From positions 62,001 to 126,000 of the forward strand of contig NZ_QKYW01000001.1 of the NCBI RefSeq assembly GCF_003253735.1: 64,000 nucleotides of DNA, written 5' to 3'. The notes below the pieces were generated by a model. That model worked only from the letters and a program-made list of their open reading frames with translations, was not told the DNA's origin and made no database searches. Origin of the DNA: Pseudomonas sp. URMO17WK12:I2. Lineage in GTDB: Bacteria > Pseudomonadota > Gammaproteobacteria > Pseudomonadales > Pseudomonadaceae. The translations under genes and the position numbers were made by a program. This document shows positions 55,464 through 64,000 of this stretch, piece by piece (the first letter of the stretch is position 1; each line of letters begins with the position of its first letter).

Positions 55464-56231
55464 ATGCGCGCTCCCGTGCTGTCCGGCCCGCAATACCTCG
55501 GCGAAGGCCTGAAGCTGGTGATGAGTCCCGGCCTGCGGCTGTTCGTGCTGCTACCGCTGGCGATCAACCTGATCCTGTTCAGCCTGATGATCGGCTTCGC
55601 CGTGCAGCAGTTCAGCGGCTGGGTGGACACCTTCATGCCATCGCTGCCAGGCTGGTTGAGCTTTCTGCAGTACATTCTCTGGCCGCTGTTCGTGGTGCTG
55701 GTGGTGCTCATGGTGTTCTTCACCTTCACCATGCTGGCCAATATCGTCGCAGCACCGTTCAACGGCTTTCTCGCCGAGAAGGTCGAAGTGGTGGTGCGTG
55801 GCCAGGACAACTTTCCACCGTTCAGCTGGGGTGAGCTGATCGCCATGGTGCCGCGTACCCTGGGCCGCGAAGGCCGCAAGCTGGCGTATTTCCTGCCGCG
55901 CGCCCTGGGCCTGCTGATCCTCTCGTTCATTCCGGTGGTCAATCTGGTCGCGGCGCCGCTGTGGCTGCTGTTCGGTGTGTGGATGATGGCCATCCAGTAC
56001 ATCGACTACCCCGCCGACAACAACAAGGTCAGCTGGCAGGACATGCTCGCCTGGCTGCGCGAGAAGCGCTGGCAGTCGCTGGGCTTTGGCGGCATCACTT
56101 ATGCGGCGCTGCTGGTGCCCTTCGTGAACATCGTGATGATGCCCGCAGCAGTCGCCGGCGCGACCCTGTTCTGGGTGCGTGAAGGTGGCGTGAGCTCGGG
56201 GCCCGGCGCTGTCATGCAAACGCCACGCTGA
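55464..56231 (+). CDS. cysZ: Sulfate transporter CysZ
   Basis: 255 residues. Hydrophobic bundles with the CysZ start ([32 protein letters not shown]) and conserved helical-hairpin motif ([67 protein letters not shown]). CysZ imports sulfate into the cytoplasm for cysteine synthesis. GGAGACAACCTCG precedes the ATG. It is divergent from trxB. Confidence 0.95.
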   Translation: MRAPVLSGPQYLGEGLKLVMSPGLRLFVLLPLAINLILFSLMIGFAVQQFSGWVDTFMPSLPGWLSFLQYILWPLFVVLVVLMVFFTFTMLANIVAAPFNGFLAEKVEVVVRGQDNFPPFSWGELIAMVPRTLGREGRKLAYFLPRALGLLILSFIPVVNLVAAPLWLLFGVWMMAIQYIDYPADNNKVSWQDMLAWLREKRWQSLGFGGITYAALLVPFVNIVMMPAAVAGATLFWVREGGVSSGPGAVMQTPR

Positions 56232-56270
56232 TGTCACAAACGCTACATGACGGCAGCCCAGACTGCTGTC

Positions 56271-57476
56271 ATGAGCACTCCCCCGCTATTCATCGCCCTG
56301 GTCAGCGAGACCTACAGCCCGGAAATCAACGGCGTGGCCAATACCCTTGGTCATCTGGTCAGCGGGCTGCGCGCACGCGGCCATCGCCTGCAGTTGATTC
56401 GCCCCCGGCAGCACCATGATGCCCAGGCCGCCAATGACGACGACCTGCTGCTGACCCGCGGCTGGCCGCTACCCGGCTACCGTGGCCTGCAGTGGGGCCA
56501 GTCGGCTCGTCACAAACTGCTGCGCCTGTGGCGGCGCCAGCGCCCGGATGTGCTGTATATCGCCACCGAAGGCCCGCTTGGGCTATCCGCTCTGCGGGCG
56601 GCACGGCGCCTGCGGATTCCGGTGATCAGCGGCTTTCACACCAACTTCCAACAGTACACCGGGCATTACGGCATCACCCTGCTGACCCGCCTGCTGACCA
56701 ACTACCTGCGCTGGTTCCACAACGCTTCACGCATGACTCTGGTACCCAGCCTCAGCCAGCGCTGCGAACTGCAGCGCCGCGGCTTCGAGCGCCTGGAACT
56801 GCTCGCCCGTGGCGTCGATGCCGGGCTGTTCAACCCGGCCCGACGTAGCGACGAGCTGCGCCGCAGCTGGGGCCTGGCCGAACAGGATATCGCCGTGCTG
56901 CACGTCGGCAGGCTGGCCGCCGAAAAGAACCTGGATCTGCTGGTCAGCACCTTTCAGGCACTGCAGCAACAAGCGACAGGGCTGCACCTGAGGCTGGTGG
57001 TGGTCGGTGACGGCCCGTTGCGCGAGCGCCTGCAAAAGCAACTACCGGACGCGCTGTTCTGTGGCATCCAGCGTGGCGAGACGCTGGCGCAGCATTACGC
57101 CAGTGGCGATATCTTCCTGTTTCCGAGCCTCTCGGAAACCTTCGGCAACGTACTGCTCGAAGCCATGGCGTCAGGGCTCGGCGTGGTCGCCTTCGATCAG
57201 GCAGCTGCCGCGCAGCATGTCGAAGACGGCCACAACGGCATGCTGGCCAGCGCCGATGATCAGCGCACCTTCATCGAAGCGGCCGGCTGGCTGATGGAGA
57301 ACAGCGAGAATCTGCGCCGGGTTCGCCTCAACGCCCGCCAGCATGCGGCCAGACAGAACTGGTCGAGCATCGTCGAGCAGTTCGAACAGCACCTGCACGC
57401 CGCGCTGCAGAGCAACGCCGTGCCCGGCAACGGGCGCAATCCGCCCTTGGTGATCGAAAGCAAGCGCGCCCACTGA
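56271..57476 (+). CDS. Glycosyltransferase family 4 protein
   Basis: 401 residues. GT-B fold: N-terminal acceptor domain (SETYSPEINGVANTLGHLVSGLRARGHRLQLIRP) and C-terminal nucleotide-sugar domain (VLHVGRLAAEKNLDLLVSTF; PSLSETFGNVLLEAMASGLGVVAFD, with the EX7E motif of GT4). It resembles mannosyl- or glucosyltransferases acting on lipids or glycans, but donor and acceptor are unknown. ATG 56247 is also possible; neither start has a good ribosome-binding site. Confidence 0.88.
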   Translation: MSTPPLFIALVSETYSPEINGVANTLGHLVSGLRARGHRLQLIRPRQHHDAQAANDDDLLLTRGWPLPGYRGLQWGQSARHKLLRLWRRQRPDVLYIATEGPLGLSALRAARRLRIPVISGFHTNFQQYTGHYGITLLTRLLTNYLRWFHNASRMTLVPSLSQRCELQRRGFERLELLARGVDAGLFNPARRSDELRRSWGLAEQDIAVLHVGRLAAEKNLDLLVSTFQALQQQATGLHLRLVVVGDGPLRERLQKQLPDALFCGIQRGETLAQHYASGDIFLFPSLSETFGNVLLEAMASGLGVVAFDQAAAAQHVEDGHNGMLASADDQRTFIEAAGWLMENSENLRRVRLNARQHAARQNWSSIVEQFEQHLHAALQSNAVPGNGRNPPLVIESKRAH

Positions 57477-57519
57477 AACGTCAGCAAGGATGCAGGGCCG
57501 CATGGCGCAGCCCCGAGGC

Positions 57520-58002
57520 TCAGGCCAAAGCCTTCTCGATGGCCTGGATCAAGGCCGGATCGTCCGGCGCGGTGCGCGGCGAGAACCGCGCAAGCACTCG
57601 GCCGTCCTGGCCGACCAGGAATTTCTCGAAGTTCCAGGTGATGTCACCAGGGAATTCGGCGCCCTCGCCAGCCAGCAAACGATACAGCGGATGACGACCG
57701 CTGCCGTTGACCTCGAGCTTGCTGCTCAGCGGAAAGGTCACGCCGTAATTCAGGCTGCAGAACTGGGCAATGGCCGCCTCGTCGTCGGGCTCCTGCCCGG
57801 CGAACTGGTTGCAGGGCACGCCCAGCACGCTGAAGCCCTGTGCGGCATAGGTCTGCTGCAGGCGCTCGAGGCCGGCATATTGCGGCGTGAGCCCGCATTT
57901 GGACGCGACGTTGACCACCAGCACCACCTTGCCCTTGAGCGGGGCCAACGGCAGCTCCTGGCCGTCCAGTGCGTGCAGTGTCAGGTGGTGAAAGGCGCTC
58001 AT
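57520..58002 (-). CDS. Glutathione peroxidase family protein (cysteine type)
   Basis: 160 residues. Catalytic Cys36 (NVASKCGLTPQY) replaces selenocysteine; the Gln (CNQFAGQEP) and Trp (WNFEKF) of the catalytic tetrad are present. Bacterial members of this type often use thioredoxin and reduce lipid or organic peroxides. The start MSAFHHLTL follows GGAGCACCC. It converges on the glycosyltransferase gene, 43 bases apart. Confidence 0.94.
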   Translation of the reverse strand: MSAFHHLTLHALDGQELPLAPLKGKVVLVVNVASKCGLTPQYAGLERLQQTYAAQGFSVLGVPCNQFAGQEPDDEAAIAQFCSLNYGVTFPLSSKLEVNGSGRHPLYRLLAGEGAEFPGDITWNFEKFLVGQDGRVLARFSPRTAPDDPALIQAIEKALA

Positions 58003-58077
58003 GATGGGTGCTCCGGGTAACGCGAAAAGGCATGAAGAACGTTCGTCGACGACGATTTGCCGCGGCTGGCAAGGCAT

Positions 58078-58106
58078 AAAAAAGGCGCCTGAAAAGGCGC
58101 CTTTTC
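58078..58106 (-). terminator. Intrinsic terminator after slyD
   Basis: AAAAGGCGCC-TGAA-AAGGCGCCTTTT: a perfect GGCGCC-based stem with six T on the minus strand, 68 bases beyond the slyD stop. Confidence 0.88.
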
Positions 58107-58174
58107 ACGACTGCAGCTTAGCAGCCGTTCATGACCATCTGCCAGCAGCGACAATTGCGCTGCCGACATACGGA

Positions 58175-58660
58175 TCAGTGCTGGTGACCGCCTTCGCCAT
58201 GGATGTGACCATGGGCGACTTCTTCCTGGCTGGCGTCACGCACGTTGACCACCTTGACCGCGAAATGCAGGCGCTGGCCGGCCAGCGGGTGGTTGCCGTC
58301 GACGATCACGTCGTCGCCTTCCAGCTCGCGAATGGTGACGATCTGCATGCCGCCGTCCGGGCCGGAAGCGTGGAACTGCATGCCGACTTCCAGCTCGTCG
58401 ACGCCTTCGAACATCGAACGGTTCAGGGTGGCGACCAGCTCGGCGCTGTATTCGCCGTAGGCTTCTTCCGGCTCGACGGAAACCTTGACTTCATCACCGG
58501 CTTGCTTGCCGACCAGCGCCTTCTCGAGACCGACGATGATGTTGCCGGCACCGTGCAGGTAAACCAGCGGCGCGCCGCCAGCGGAACTATCGATCACCTC
58601 ACCGGCATCGTTGGTCAGGGTATAGTCGATGGAAACGGCCTTGTTGGCGGCGATCTGCAT
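58175..58660 (-). CDS. slyD: FKBP-type peptidyl-prolyl isomerase SlyD
   Basis: 161 residues. FKBP domain (VSIDYTLTNDAGEVIDSSAGGAPLVYLHGAGNIIVGLEKALVGKQAGD) with the insert-in-flap chaperone domain (SMFEGVDELEVGMQFHASG...). The C-terminal tail is His-rich (HGHIHGEGGHQH), typical of nickel-binding SlyD. Starts MQIAANKAV after GAGCAAAAGG. It has its own terminator. Confidence 0.95.
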   Translation of the reverse strand: MQIAANKAVSIDYTLTNDAGEVIDSSAGGAPLVYLHGAGNIIVGLEKALVGKQAGDEVKVSVEPEEAYGEYSAELVATLNRSMFEGVDELEVGMQFHASGPDGGMQIVTIRELEGDDVIVDGNHPLAGQRLHFAVKVVNVRDASQEEVAHGHIHGEGGHQH

Positions 58661-58762
58661 GGGGCGAACCTTTTGCTCGAGGAAAATGAACCTAAGATTG
58701 TAACCAACGGCGGGGTTGAAAGCGACCCAAGCCCAGACGGGCGGGCCGCGTGCGCGGTTACC

Positions 58763-58972
58763 GTGGTCGCTTTTGAGCAAGATCATGACGGGCACTGGGT
58801 CGCCGTCTTATCTTGTGGTCATACTCAACACCTGCGCCATCAGCCGCCCTGGCAAAATCGCGCCTGGGTGCTCGACGCTGCGCAGCGGCACGCGCATATC
58901 GGCACGAACTTCACCTGTGGCTGGTGTGTCGCAACACTGGCTCCAACGCCTTCCGATGCTAAGGACTTCTGA
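58763..58972 (+). CDS. DUF3565 family small protein
   Basis: 69 residues from GTG 58763, ending exactly where ackA begins (TGAATG). The core DGHWVAVLSCGHTQHLRHQPPWQNRAWV followed by CGWC matches DUF3565, a small zinc-ribbon-like family (Cys and His pairs). The start is uncertain: no ATG is in frame between here and the previous stop, and no ribosome-binding site is clear. Function unknown. It is the only gene in the gap between slyD and ackA. Confidence 0.62.
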   Translation: MVAFEQDHDGHWVAVLSCGHTQHLRHQPPWQNRAWVLDAAQRHAHIGTNFTCGWCVATLAPTPSDAKDF

Positions 58973-60157
58973 ATGCCCGCACGCAATATTCTGGTGATCA
59001 ACTGCGGTAGTTCCTCCATCAAGTTCGCCCTGGTCGCCCCGGACCAGCAGGCGTTCGCCATCAGCGGCCTGGCGGAACGTCTGGGCAGCGTCGACGCGGC
59101 GCTGCACTGGCAGCGAGATGGCGTCAAACATACCCAGGCCATCCCCGGGGACGATCACCGCGCGGCACTCGCTAACCTGCTGCAGCGGGTGCAGGAGGCT
59201 GCCGGCGGCCAGTTGCACGGCATCGGCCATCGCATCGTGCACGGCGGTGAACACTTCACCAGCGCCCAACGGCTGGATCCCAACGTGATTGCCACCATTC
59301 GCGCCGTTGCGCCCCTGGCGCCGCTGCACAACCCGGCCGGCCTGCTGGGCATCGAGGCGGCCCTGGCGTTGTACCCCGAGCTGCCCCAGGTGGCGGTGTT
59401 CGATACCGCTTTCCACCAGACGTTGCCCGAGCATGCCTTCCGCTACGCGCTGCCCGAGCAGCTGTACCGCGACCACGGCGTGCGCCGCTATGGCTTCCAC
59501 GGCACCAGCCACCGTTTCGTCAGCGCCCGCGCGGCGGAGCTCACCGGGCTGCCGGCGGACGACAGCGCCTGGCTGATCGCCCACCTGGGCAATGGTTGCT
59601 CGACCTGCGCCGTGGTCAATGGCCACAGCCGCGATACCAGTATGGGCCTGACGCCTCTCGAGGGCCTGGTGATGGGCACCCGCAGCGGCGATGTCGACCC
59701 CAACCTGCACAGCCACCTCTCACGCACCCTGGGCTGGAGCCTCGAACAGATCGACCGCATGCTCAACCATGACAGTGGCCTGCTGGGGCTGTCCGGCCTG
59801 TCCAACGACATGCGCAGCCTCGAACAGGCCCGCGAAGACGGCCACGCCGGCGCGACCCTGGCCATCGAGGTGTTCTGCTACCGCCTGGCCAAATCCCTGG
59901 CGGCCATGAGCTGCGCCCTGCCACGCCTGGACGGGTTGATTTTCACTGGCGGCATCGGCGAGAACTCACCGCTGATCCGCAGCAAGACGGTGGCTCACCT
60001 GAGCCTGCTCGGCCTCAAGCTCGACGAAGCGGCCAACGCGCGCTGCCTGCGTGGCGTCAGCGGGCCGATCCACACCCACGACCATACCCGGGTGCTGGTG
60101 GTGCCCACCAACGAAGAACGGCAGATCGCCCTCGACACCCTGGCACTGCTCGACTGA
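58973..60157 (+). CDS. ackA: Acetate kinase
   Basis: 394 residues. Interconverts acetyl phosphate + ADP and acetate + ATP. ASKHA signatures: [12 protein letters not shown] (8-19), [34 protein letters not shown] and [20 protein letters not shown] lies 7 bases before the ATG. It precedes pta by 13 bases: a standard ackA-pta operon. Confidence 0.96.
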   Translation: MPARNILVINCGSSSIKFALVAPDQQAFAISGLAERLGSVDAALHWQRDGVKHTQAIPGDDHRAALANLLQRVQEAAGGQLHGIGHRIVHGGEHFTSAQRLDPNVIATIRAVAPLAPLHNPAGLLGIEAALALYPELPQVAVFDTAFHQTLPEHAFRYALPEQLYRDHGVRRYGFHGTSHRFVSARAAELTGLPADDSAWLIAHLGNGCSTCAVVNGHSRDTSMGLTPLEGLVMGTRSGDVDPNLHSHLSRTLGWSLEQIDRMLNHDSGLLGLSGLSNDMRSLEQAREDGHAGATLAIEVFCYRLAKSLAAMSCALPRLDGLIFTGGIGENSPLIRSKTVAHLSLLGLKLDEAANARCLRGVSGPIHTHDHTRVLVVPTNEERQIALDTLALLD

Positions 60158-60170
60158 TACGGAGAACCCC

Positions 60171-62264
60171 ATGCACACCTTTTTCATCTCGCCGACCGGC
60201 TTTGGGGTCGGTCTCACCTCCATCAGCCTGGGCCTGGTTGGGGCGCTGGAGCGCGCCGGTCTCAAGGTCGGTTTCTTCAAGCCCATCGCCCAGCCGCACC
60301 AGGGCGATGCAGGCCCCGAGCGCTCCAGCGAACTGGTGGCGCGCACCCACGGCCTGCATTCGCCCAAGCCCCTGGCCCTCGCCCATGTAGAACGGCGCCT
60401 CGGCGACGGCGACCTGGATGAGCTGCTCGAGGAAATCATCAGCCTGTATCAGGAGGCCGCCAAGGACAAAGACGTGGTGATCGTCGAAGGCATGGTGCCG
60501 ACGCGCCAGGCCAGCTACGCCGCACGGGTCAACTTCCACCTGGCCAAGAGCCTGGATGCCGACGTGATCCTGGTCTCGGCGCCGGAGCAGGAAAGCCTCA
60601 GCGAGCTGTGTGATCGCGTGGAGATTCAGGCTCAACAGTTCGGCGGCCCGAAGGATCCCAAGGTGCTCGGGGTGATCCTCAACAAGATCCGCAGCGACGA
60701 TGGGCTGGACGCCTTCACCGCACGCCTGCGCGAACAATCCTCGCTGCTGCGACACCCGGAGTTCCGCCTGCTCGGCTGCATCCCCTGGCTCGACGAGCTG
60801 AATGCCCCGCGTACCCGTGACATCGCCGAGCTGCTCGGCGCGCGCATCCTCAATGCCGGCGACTACGAACAACGGCGCATGCTCAAGATCGTGCTCTGCG
60901 CCCGCGCCGTGGCCAACACCGTGCAGTTGCTCAAGCCCGGCACCCTGGTGGTGACGCCAGGCGACCGCGACGACATCATTCTCGCTGCCAGCCTGGCCGC
61001 CATGAATGGCATGCCGCTGGCCGGCCTGCTGCTGTGCAGCGACTTCGCCCCCGACCCACGCATCATGGAACTGTGCCGGGGCGCCCTGCAGAGCGGCCTG
61101 CCGGTAATGACCGTGAGTACCGGTTCCTACGACACGGCCACCAACCTGAACCGCCTGAACAAGGAAATCCCGGTCGACGACAAGGAGCGCGCCGAGAAGG
61201 TCGCCGACTTCGTCGCCAGCCACATCGATCACGACTGGCTGGCCGCCCGTTGCGGCAGCCCGCGCGAGCTGCGCCTGTCGCCGCCGGCATTCCGTTACCA
61301 ACTGGTGCAGCAGGCCAAGGCCGCCAACAAACGCATCGTCCTGCCTGAAGGCGCCGAGCCGCGCACCGTGCAGGCCGCCGCCATCTGCCAGGCCCGCGGC
61401 ATCGCCCGTTGCGTGCTGCTGGCCAAGCCCGAGGAGGTGCACAGGGTGGCCCAGGCCCAGGGCATCGAGCTGCCGCCTGGGCTGGAGATCCTCGACCCGG
61501 ACCTGATCCGCGAGCGCTACGTCGAGCCGATGGTCGAGCTGCGTAAGGGCAAGGGCCTCAACGCACCAATGGCCAGCGCCCAGCTCGAAGACACCGTGGT
61601 GCTGGGCACCATGATGCTGGCCCTGGACGAAGTCGACGGCCTGGTGTCCGGTGCCGTGCACACCACCGCCAATACCATCCGCCCGGCGCTGCAGCTGATC
61701 AAGACCGCCCCCGGCTACAACCTGGTGTCCTCGGTGTTCTTCATGCTGCTGCCGGATCAGGTGCTGGTCTACGGCGACTGCGCGGTAAACCCGGACCCCA
61801 ATGCCGAGCAACTGGCGGAAATCGCCCTGCAGAGCGCCAGTTCCGCCCAGGCCTTCGGCATTCCGCCGCGGGTAGCGATGCTCAGCTACTCCACCGGGGA
61901 TTCGGGCAGTGGCGAGGAAGTGGAAAAGGTCCGCGAGGCCACACGCCTGGCCCGCCTGGCCAACCCGGAACTGCTGGTCGACGGCCCGCTGCAGTACGAC
62001 GCCGCCGCCATCGAAAGCGTCGGCCGGCAAAAGGCCCCCAACAGCCCGGTGGCCGGTCGCGCCACGGTATTCATCTTCCCCGACCTGAACACCGGCAACA
62101 CCACCTACAAGGCGGTGCAGCGCAGCGCCGACTGCATCAGCGTCGGGCCCATGCTGCAGGGCCTGCGCAAGCCGGTGAACGACCTGTCACGCGGTGCGCT
62201 GGTCGACGATATCGTCTTCACCATCGCCCTGACCGCCATCCAGGCCGCCAACATGCGCCAGTGA
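60171..62264 (+). CDS. pta: Phosphate acetyltransferase (long form)
   Basis: 697 residues. Three domains as in the long enterobacterial Pta: a P-loop-like N-terminal domain (MHTFFISPTGFGVGLTSISLGLVGALERAGLKVGFFKPIAQP), a DRTGG regulatory domain and a C-terminal catalytic PTA domain (RIVLPEGAEPRTVQAAAICQARGIA; DGPLQYDAAAIESVGRQKAPNSPVAGRATVFIFPDLNTGNTTYK). Converts acetyl-CoA and phosphate to acetyl phosphate. GGAG upstream of ATG 60171 fixes the start. Confidence 0.96.
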   Translation: MHTFFISPTGFGVGLTSISLGLVGALERAGLKVGFFKPIAQPHQGDAGPERSSELVARTHGLHSPKPLALAHVERRLGDGDLDELLEEIISLYQEAAKDKDVVIVEGMVPTRQASYAARVNFHLAKSLDADVILVSAPEQESLSELCDRVEIQAQQFGGPKDPKVLGVILNKIRSDDGLDAFTARLREQSSLLRHPEFRLLGCIPWLDELNAPRTRDIAELLGARILNAGDYEQRRMLKIVLCARAVANTVQLLKPGTLVVTPGDRDDIILAASLAAMNGMPLAGLLLCSDFAPDPRIMELCRGALQSGLPVMTVSTGSYDTATNLNRLNKEIPVDDKERAEKVADFVASHIDHDWLAARCGSPRELRLSPPAFRYQLVQQAKAANKRIVLPEGAEPRTVQAAAICQARGIARCVLLAKPEEVHRVAQAQGIELPPGLEILDPDLIRERYVEPMVELRKGKGLNAPMASAQLEDTVVLGTMMLALDEVDGLVSGAVHTTANTIRPALQLIKTAPGYNLVSSVFFMLLPDQVLVYGDCAVNPDPNAEQLAEIALQSASSAQAFGIPPRVAMLSYSTGDSGSGEEVEKVREATRLARLANPELLVDGPLQYDAAAIESVGRQKAPNSPVAGRATVFIFPDLNTGNTTYKAVQRSADCISVGPMLQGLRKPVNDLSRGALVDDIVFTIALTAIQAANMRQ

Positions 62265-62271
62265 GAAGGGC

Positions 62272-62309
62272 CGATCCGAACGCGGTGACACACTCCGCAT
62301 TCGGATCGA
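62272..62309 (+). terminator. Hairpin after pta
   Basis: CGATCCGAACGCGG pairs with CCGCATTCGGATCG with one mismatch. It lacks a T-run, so it may be a Rho-assisted or mRNA-end-protecting structure rather than a true intrinsic terminator. Confidence 0.5.
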
Positions 62310-62398
62310 CTTGCAGTTCGGTCACCAATCATTAATCTGTGCGCCAATTGCTGCCAGCGCTATCGCGGGCAGCCAACCTGCCTGAGGTTCGCACGTCC

Positions 62399-63298
62399 AT
62401 GCTGCACTTTCTGCCTGCCCCGCTGCTCGGCCTGTTGGGTAGCGTCTCGCTGGCGCTCAATACCCTGTTCTGGTGCGTCCCTCTGTTCGCCATCACCCTG
62501 CTGCGTATCCTGCTGCCACTGTCGGTTGTGCAGCGTGCCAGTGATCGCCTGATGACATTCATTCAGGAAGGCTGGATCAGCTGCAACAAGACCTGGATGC
62601 AGGTGCTGGGTAAAACCCGCTGGCACATCCAAGGGGATCAGAATTTCGACTATCAACACTCCTACCTGATAACCAGCAACCACCAGAGCTGGGTGGATAT
62701 TCTGGTGCTGCAGTACCTGCTCAACCGACGCGTCAGGCCGCTGAAGTTCTTCCTCAAACAGGAATTGATCTGGGTGCCGGTAATCGGCCTGTGCTGGTGG
62801 GCACTGGGCTTTCCCTTCATGAAGCGTTACTCGAAGGAATACCTGGCCAGGCACCCGGAGAAAAAAGGCAAGGACCTGCAAACCACCCGCCGCACCTGCG
62901 CCAGGTTTCGCCACAACCCGGTGGGCATCTTCAACTTCGTCGAAGGTACGCGTTTCACCCCGGCCAAGCACCAGGAACAACAATCGCCGTACCGCTACCT
63001 GCTCAAGCCAAAGGCGGGCGGCCTGGCCTTCGTGCTCGATGCCATGGGCGAGCAGTTGCACGGCATGATCAACGTTACCCTGCATTACCCCCAGGGCAGC
63101 CCAGGCTTCTGGACCTTGCTCAGCGGTCAGCTGGATGAAGTGGTGGTGGTGGTCGAGCAGCTACCGATTCCGGATCGTTTCATCGGCCGCGCCTATGACC
63201 AGGACGAAGCCTACCGCAAGGATTTCCAGCAATGGATCAATGCGCTCTGGGAGACCAAGGACGCCTTGCTCGAGCGCCTGCACCAGCAACACCCTTAG
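62399..63298 (+). CDS. 1-acylglycerol-3-phosphate-type acyltransferase (YihG/PlsC-like)
   Basis: 299 residues. N-terminal membrane helices (LLGLLGSVSLALNTLFWCVPLFAITLLRILLPL) and the PlsC active-site motif HxxxxD (NHQSWVD). Second motif FKRYS-like FMKRYSKEYLARHPEKKGKD and EGTRFTP box. It acylates a glycerophospholipid; position and acyl chain are unknown. GAGG precedes the ATG; a longer open frame starts 60 bases upstream. Confidence 0.9.
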   Translation: MLHFLPAPLLGLLGSVSLALNTLFWCVPLFAITLLRILLPLSVVQRASDRLMTFIQEGWISCNKTWMQVLGKTRWHIQGDQNFDYQHSYLITSNHQSWVDILVLQYLLNRRVRPLKFFLKQELIWVPVIGLCWWALGFPFMKRYSKEYLARHPEKKGKDLQTTRRTCARFRHNPVGIFNFVEGTRFTPAKHQEQQSPYRYLLKPKAGGLAFVLDAMGEQLHGMINVTLHYPQGSPGFWTLLSGQLDEVVVVVEQLPIPDRFIGRAYDQDEAYRKDFQQWINALWETKDALLERLHQQHP

Positions 63299-63349
63299 AA
63301 CCTGTTCAGGATCTTTTTAGGCGACATGAAAGAGGCTGCTACAAGGCAG

Positions 63350-63445
63350 AAGCGGACATCGTTGCTTTACCTGTGGGAACGGGCGGGGACGCCTAGTCGA
63401 TGCCCGTGATTTTTTCGCGGGCATGGCCCGCTCCCACAGGTAATC
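63350..63445. repeat. REP-like palindrome, copy C, in inverse orientation to copy B
   Basis: CTGTGGGAACGGGC ... GCCCGCTCCCACAGG with an internal GGGGACGCCTAGTCG matching copy A. The left flank (from AAGGCAGAAGCGGACATCGT through GGGA) is the exact complement of the flank of copy B. The whole gap 63299-63534 runs from one stop codon to the next and has AGAACCT/AGGTTCT at its edges; no gene fits. Confidence 0.85.
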
Positions 63446-63534
63446 ACCAGTCAGTCCTATGGAAGCGACCGGCCGCCCCCGCCACTTAGCTACCAAAATC
63501 GACGAACCTCGGTTTGAAGACTTTGAACAGGCTC

Positions 63535-64000
63535 TTAGGTTCTTGCCGCCTCGTAGAAGCGGTACTGCCGGCGCCCACCACGCTTGGCCTCGTACATCGC
63601 CGTGTCTGCCGCCCGCAGCAGGTCTTCGACCGTGTCGCCATCGGTGGGTAAGCAGGCGATACCAATGCTCACGCCCAATCCCGACAGGTCGCCCTCGCCG
63701 GCCTGCTCGGATACCTGGTGAACCAGTTTCTGCGCCACCGAGGCCGCCTCGGCCGGGCTACCCAGGCTGTCGAGGATCACCGTGAACTCATCGCCGCCGA
63801 TCCGCGCCAGGCGATCATAGGGGCGCAGACACCCCTTGAGCTGACTGCTGACCTGGCGCAGCACCTGGTCACCGCGCTCATGGCCCAGGGTGTCGTTGAT
63901 ACGCTTGAAGCCATCCAGATCCAGGTACAGCAAGGCGGCCTTCTGGCCGGTGCGCTGATGACGGGAAATCGAGGCCTGCAGCTCCTGCAGAAACCCACGG
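63535..64000 (-). CDS. Diguanylate cyclase (GGDEF) domain protein, C-terminal part
   Basis: The last ~155 residues of a larger protein; the start lies beyond the window edge. The frame is open from the edge: RGFLQELQASISRHQRTGQKAALLYLDLDGFKRINDTLGHERGD. The active site GGDEF is intact in RIGGDEFTVIL. An I-site RPYD lies five residues upstream (RPYDRLARIGGDEF), so product inhibition by c-di-GMP is likely. No EAL domain follows; sensor domains would be upstream. Confidence 0.94.
   Translation of the reverse strand, partial: RGFLQELQASISRHQRTGQKAALLYLDLDGFKRINDTLGHERGDQVLRQVSSQLKGCLRPYDRLARIGGDEFTVILDSLGSPAEAASVAQKLVHQVSEQAGEGDLSGLGVSIGIACLPTDGDTVEDLLRAADTAMYEAKRGGRRQYRFYEAART

Noticed and set aside
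60057-62030. 657-codon minus-strand frame opposite pta
   Set aside because: Antisense shadow of a well-conserved gene.

Overview
This is a GC-rich chromosomal window (roughly 63-64% by eye) from a gammaproteobacterium, almost certainly Pseudomonas in the broad sense. The case rests on the protein set (QuiP acylase, Mrp antiporter with a fused A/B subunit, a PA3496-like small envelope protein, RlmF, CysZ next to TrxB), on REP-type intergenic palindromes, and on gene-order blocks that recall P. aeruginosa (order comparison is from memory, not a search). It is mostly housekeeping and accessory metabolism. I see no prophage, integron, IS transposase, CRISPR array, rRNA or tRNA.

Layout. 1-8.0 kb: the end of valS, a small wHTH protein, an SLC13-type carrier, the 23S methyltransferase rlmF, a DUF998 membrane protein and an FAD-dependent oxidoreductase. 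8.1-13.8 kb (minus strand): a complete six-gene Mrp/Sha cation:proton antiporter operon behind a highly structured ~210-nt leader. 14.3-28.9 kb (mostly minus): a glycine-zipper lipoprotein, a glycerate-use cassette (cdaR, gntP-type permease, glycerate kinase), pdxH, OmpA-like lipoproteins, an esterase/beta-lactamase-fold hydrolase, an agarase-like glycoside hydrolase, dinG, and a secreted collagen-like protein overlapping a DUF1145 gene. 29-34.9 kb (mostly plus): small proteins including two SEC-C metal-binding proteins, a MITE-like palindromic element, and the AHL acylase quiP. 35-45.3 kb: nitrate assimilation. 45.4-64 kb: dcd, a cold-shock gene, apbC/metG, an orphan rnfB, nth, trxB, cysZ, a glycosyltransferase, glutathione peroxidase, slyD, ackA-pta, an acyltransferase and the end of a GGDEF protein.

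The most coherent system is nitrate assimilation. A NirB/NasC-like FAD reductase and a molybdenum nitrate reductase with a C-terminal [2Fe-2S] domain form one operon; cobA (siroheme precursor) follows. An ABC nitrate importer (nrtABD type, Tat-exported binding protein) forms a second operon. Both begin with a sigma-54 -24/-12 element, a short leader and a strong intrinsic terminator just before the first start codon, and the leaders share a 14-nt element. Between the operons lies a NasR-like protein with a NIT nitrate/nitrite sensor and an ANTAR RNA-binding domain. This points to dual control: nitrogen limitation at the promoter, nitrate-triggered antitermination in the leader. No assimilatory nitrite reductase is visible.

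Other points of interest are the Mrp leader, the orphan soluble RnfB with three ~67-residue helical repeats, a 269-bp MITE-like element with perfect 20-bp terminal inverted repeats, and a REP-like family present in at least three variant copies.
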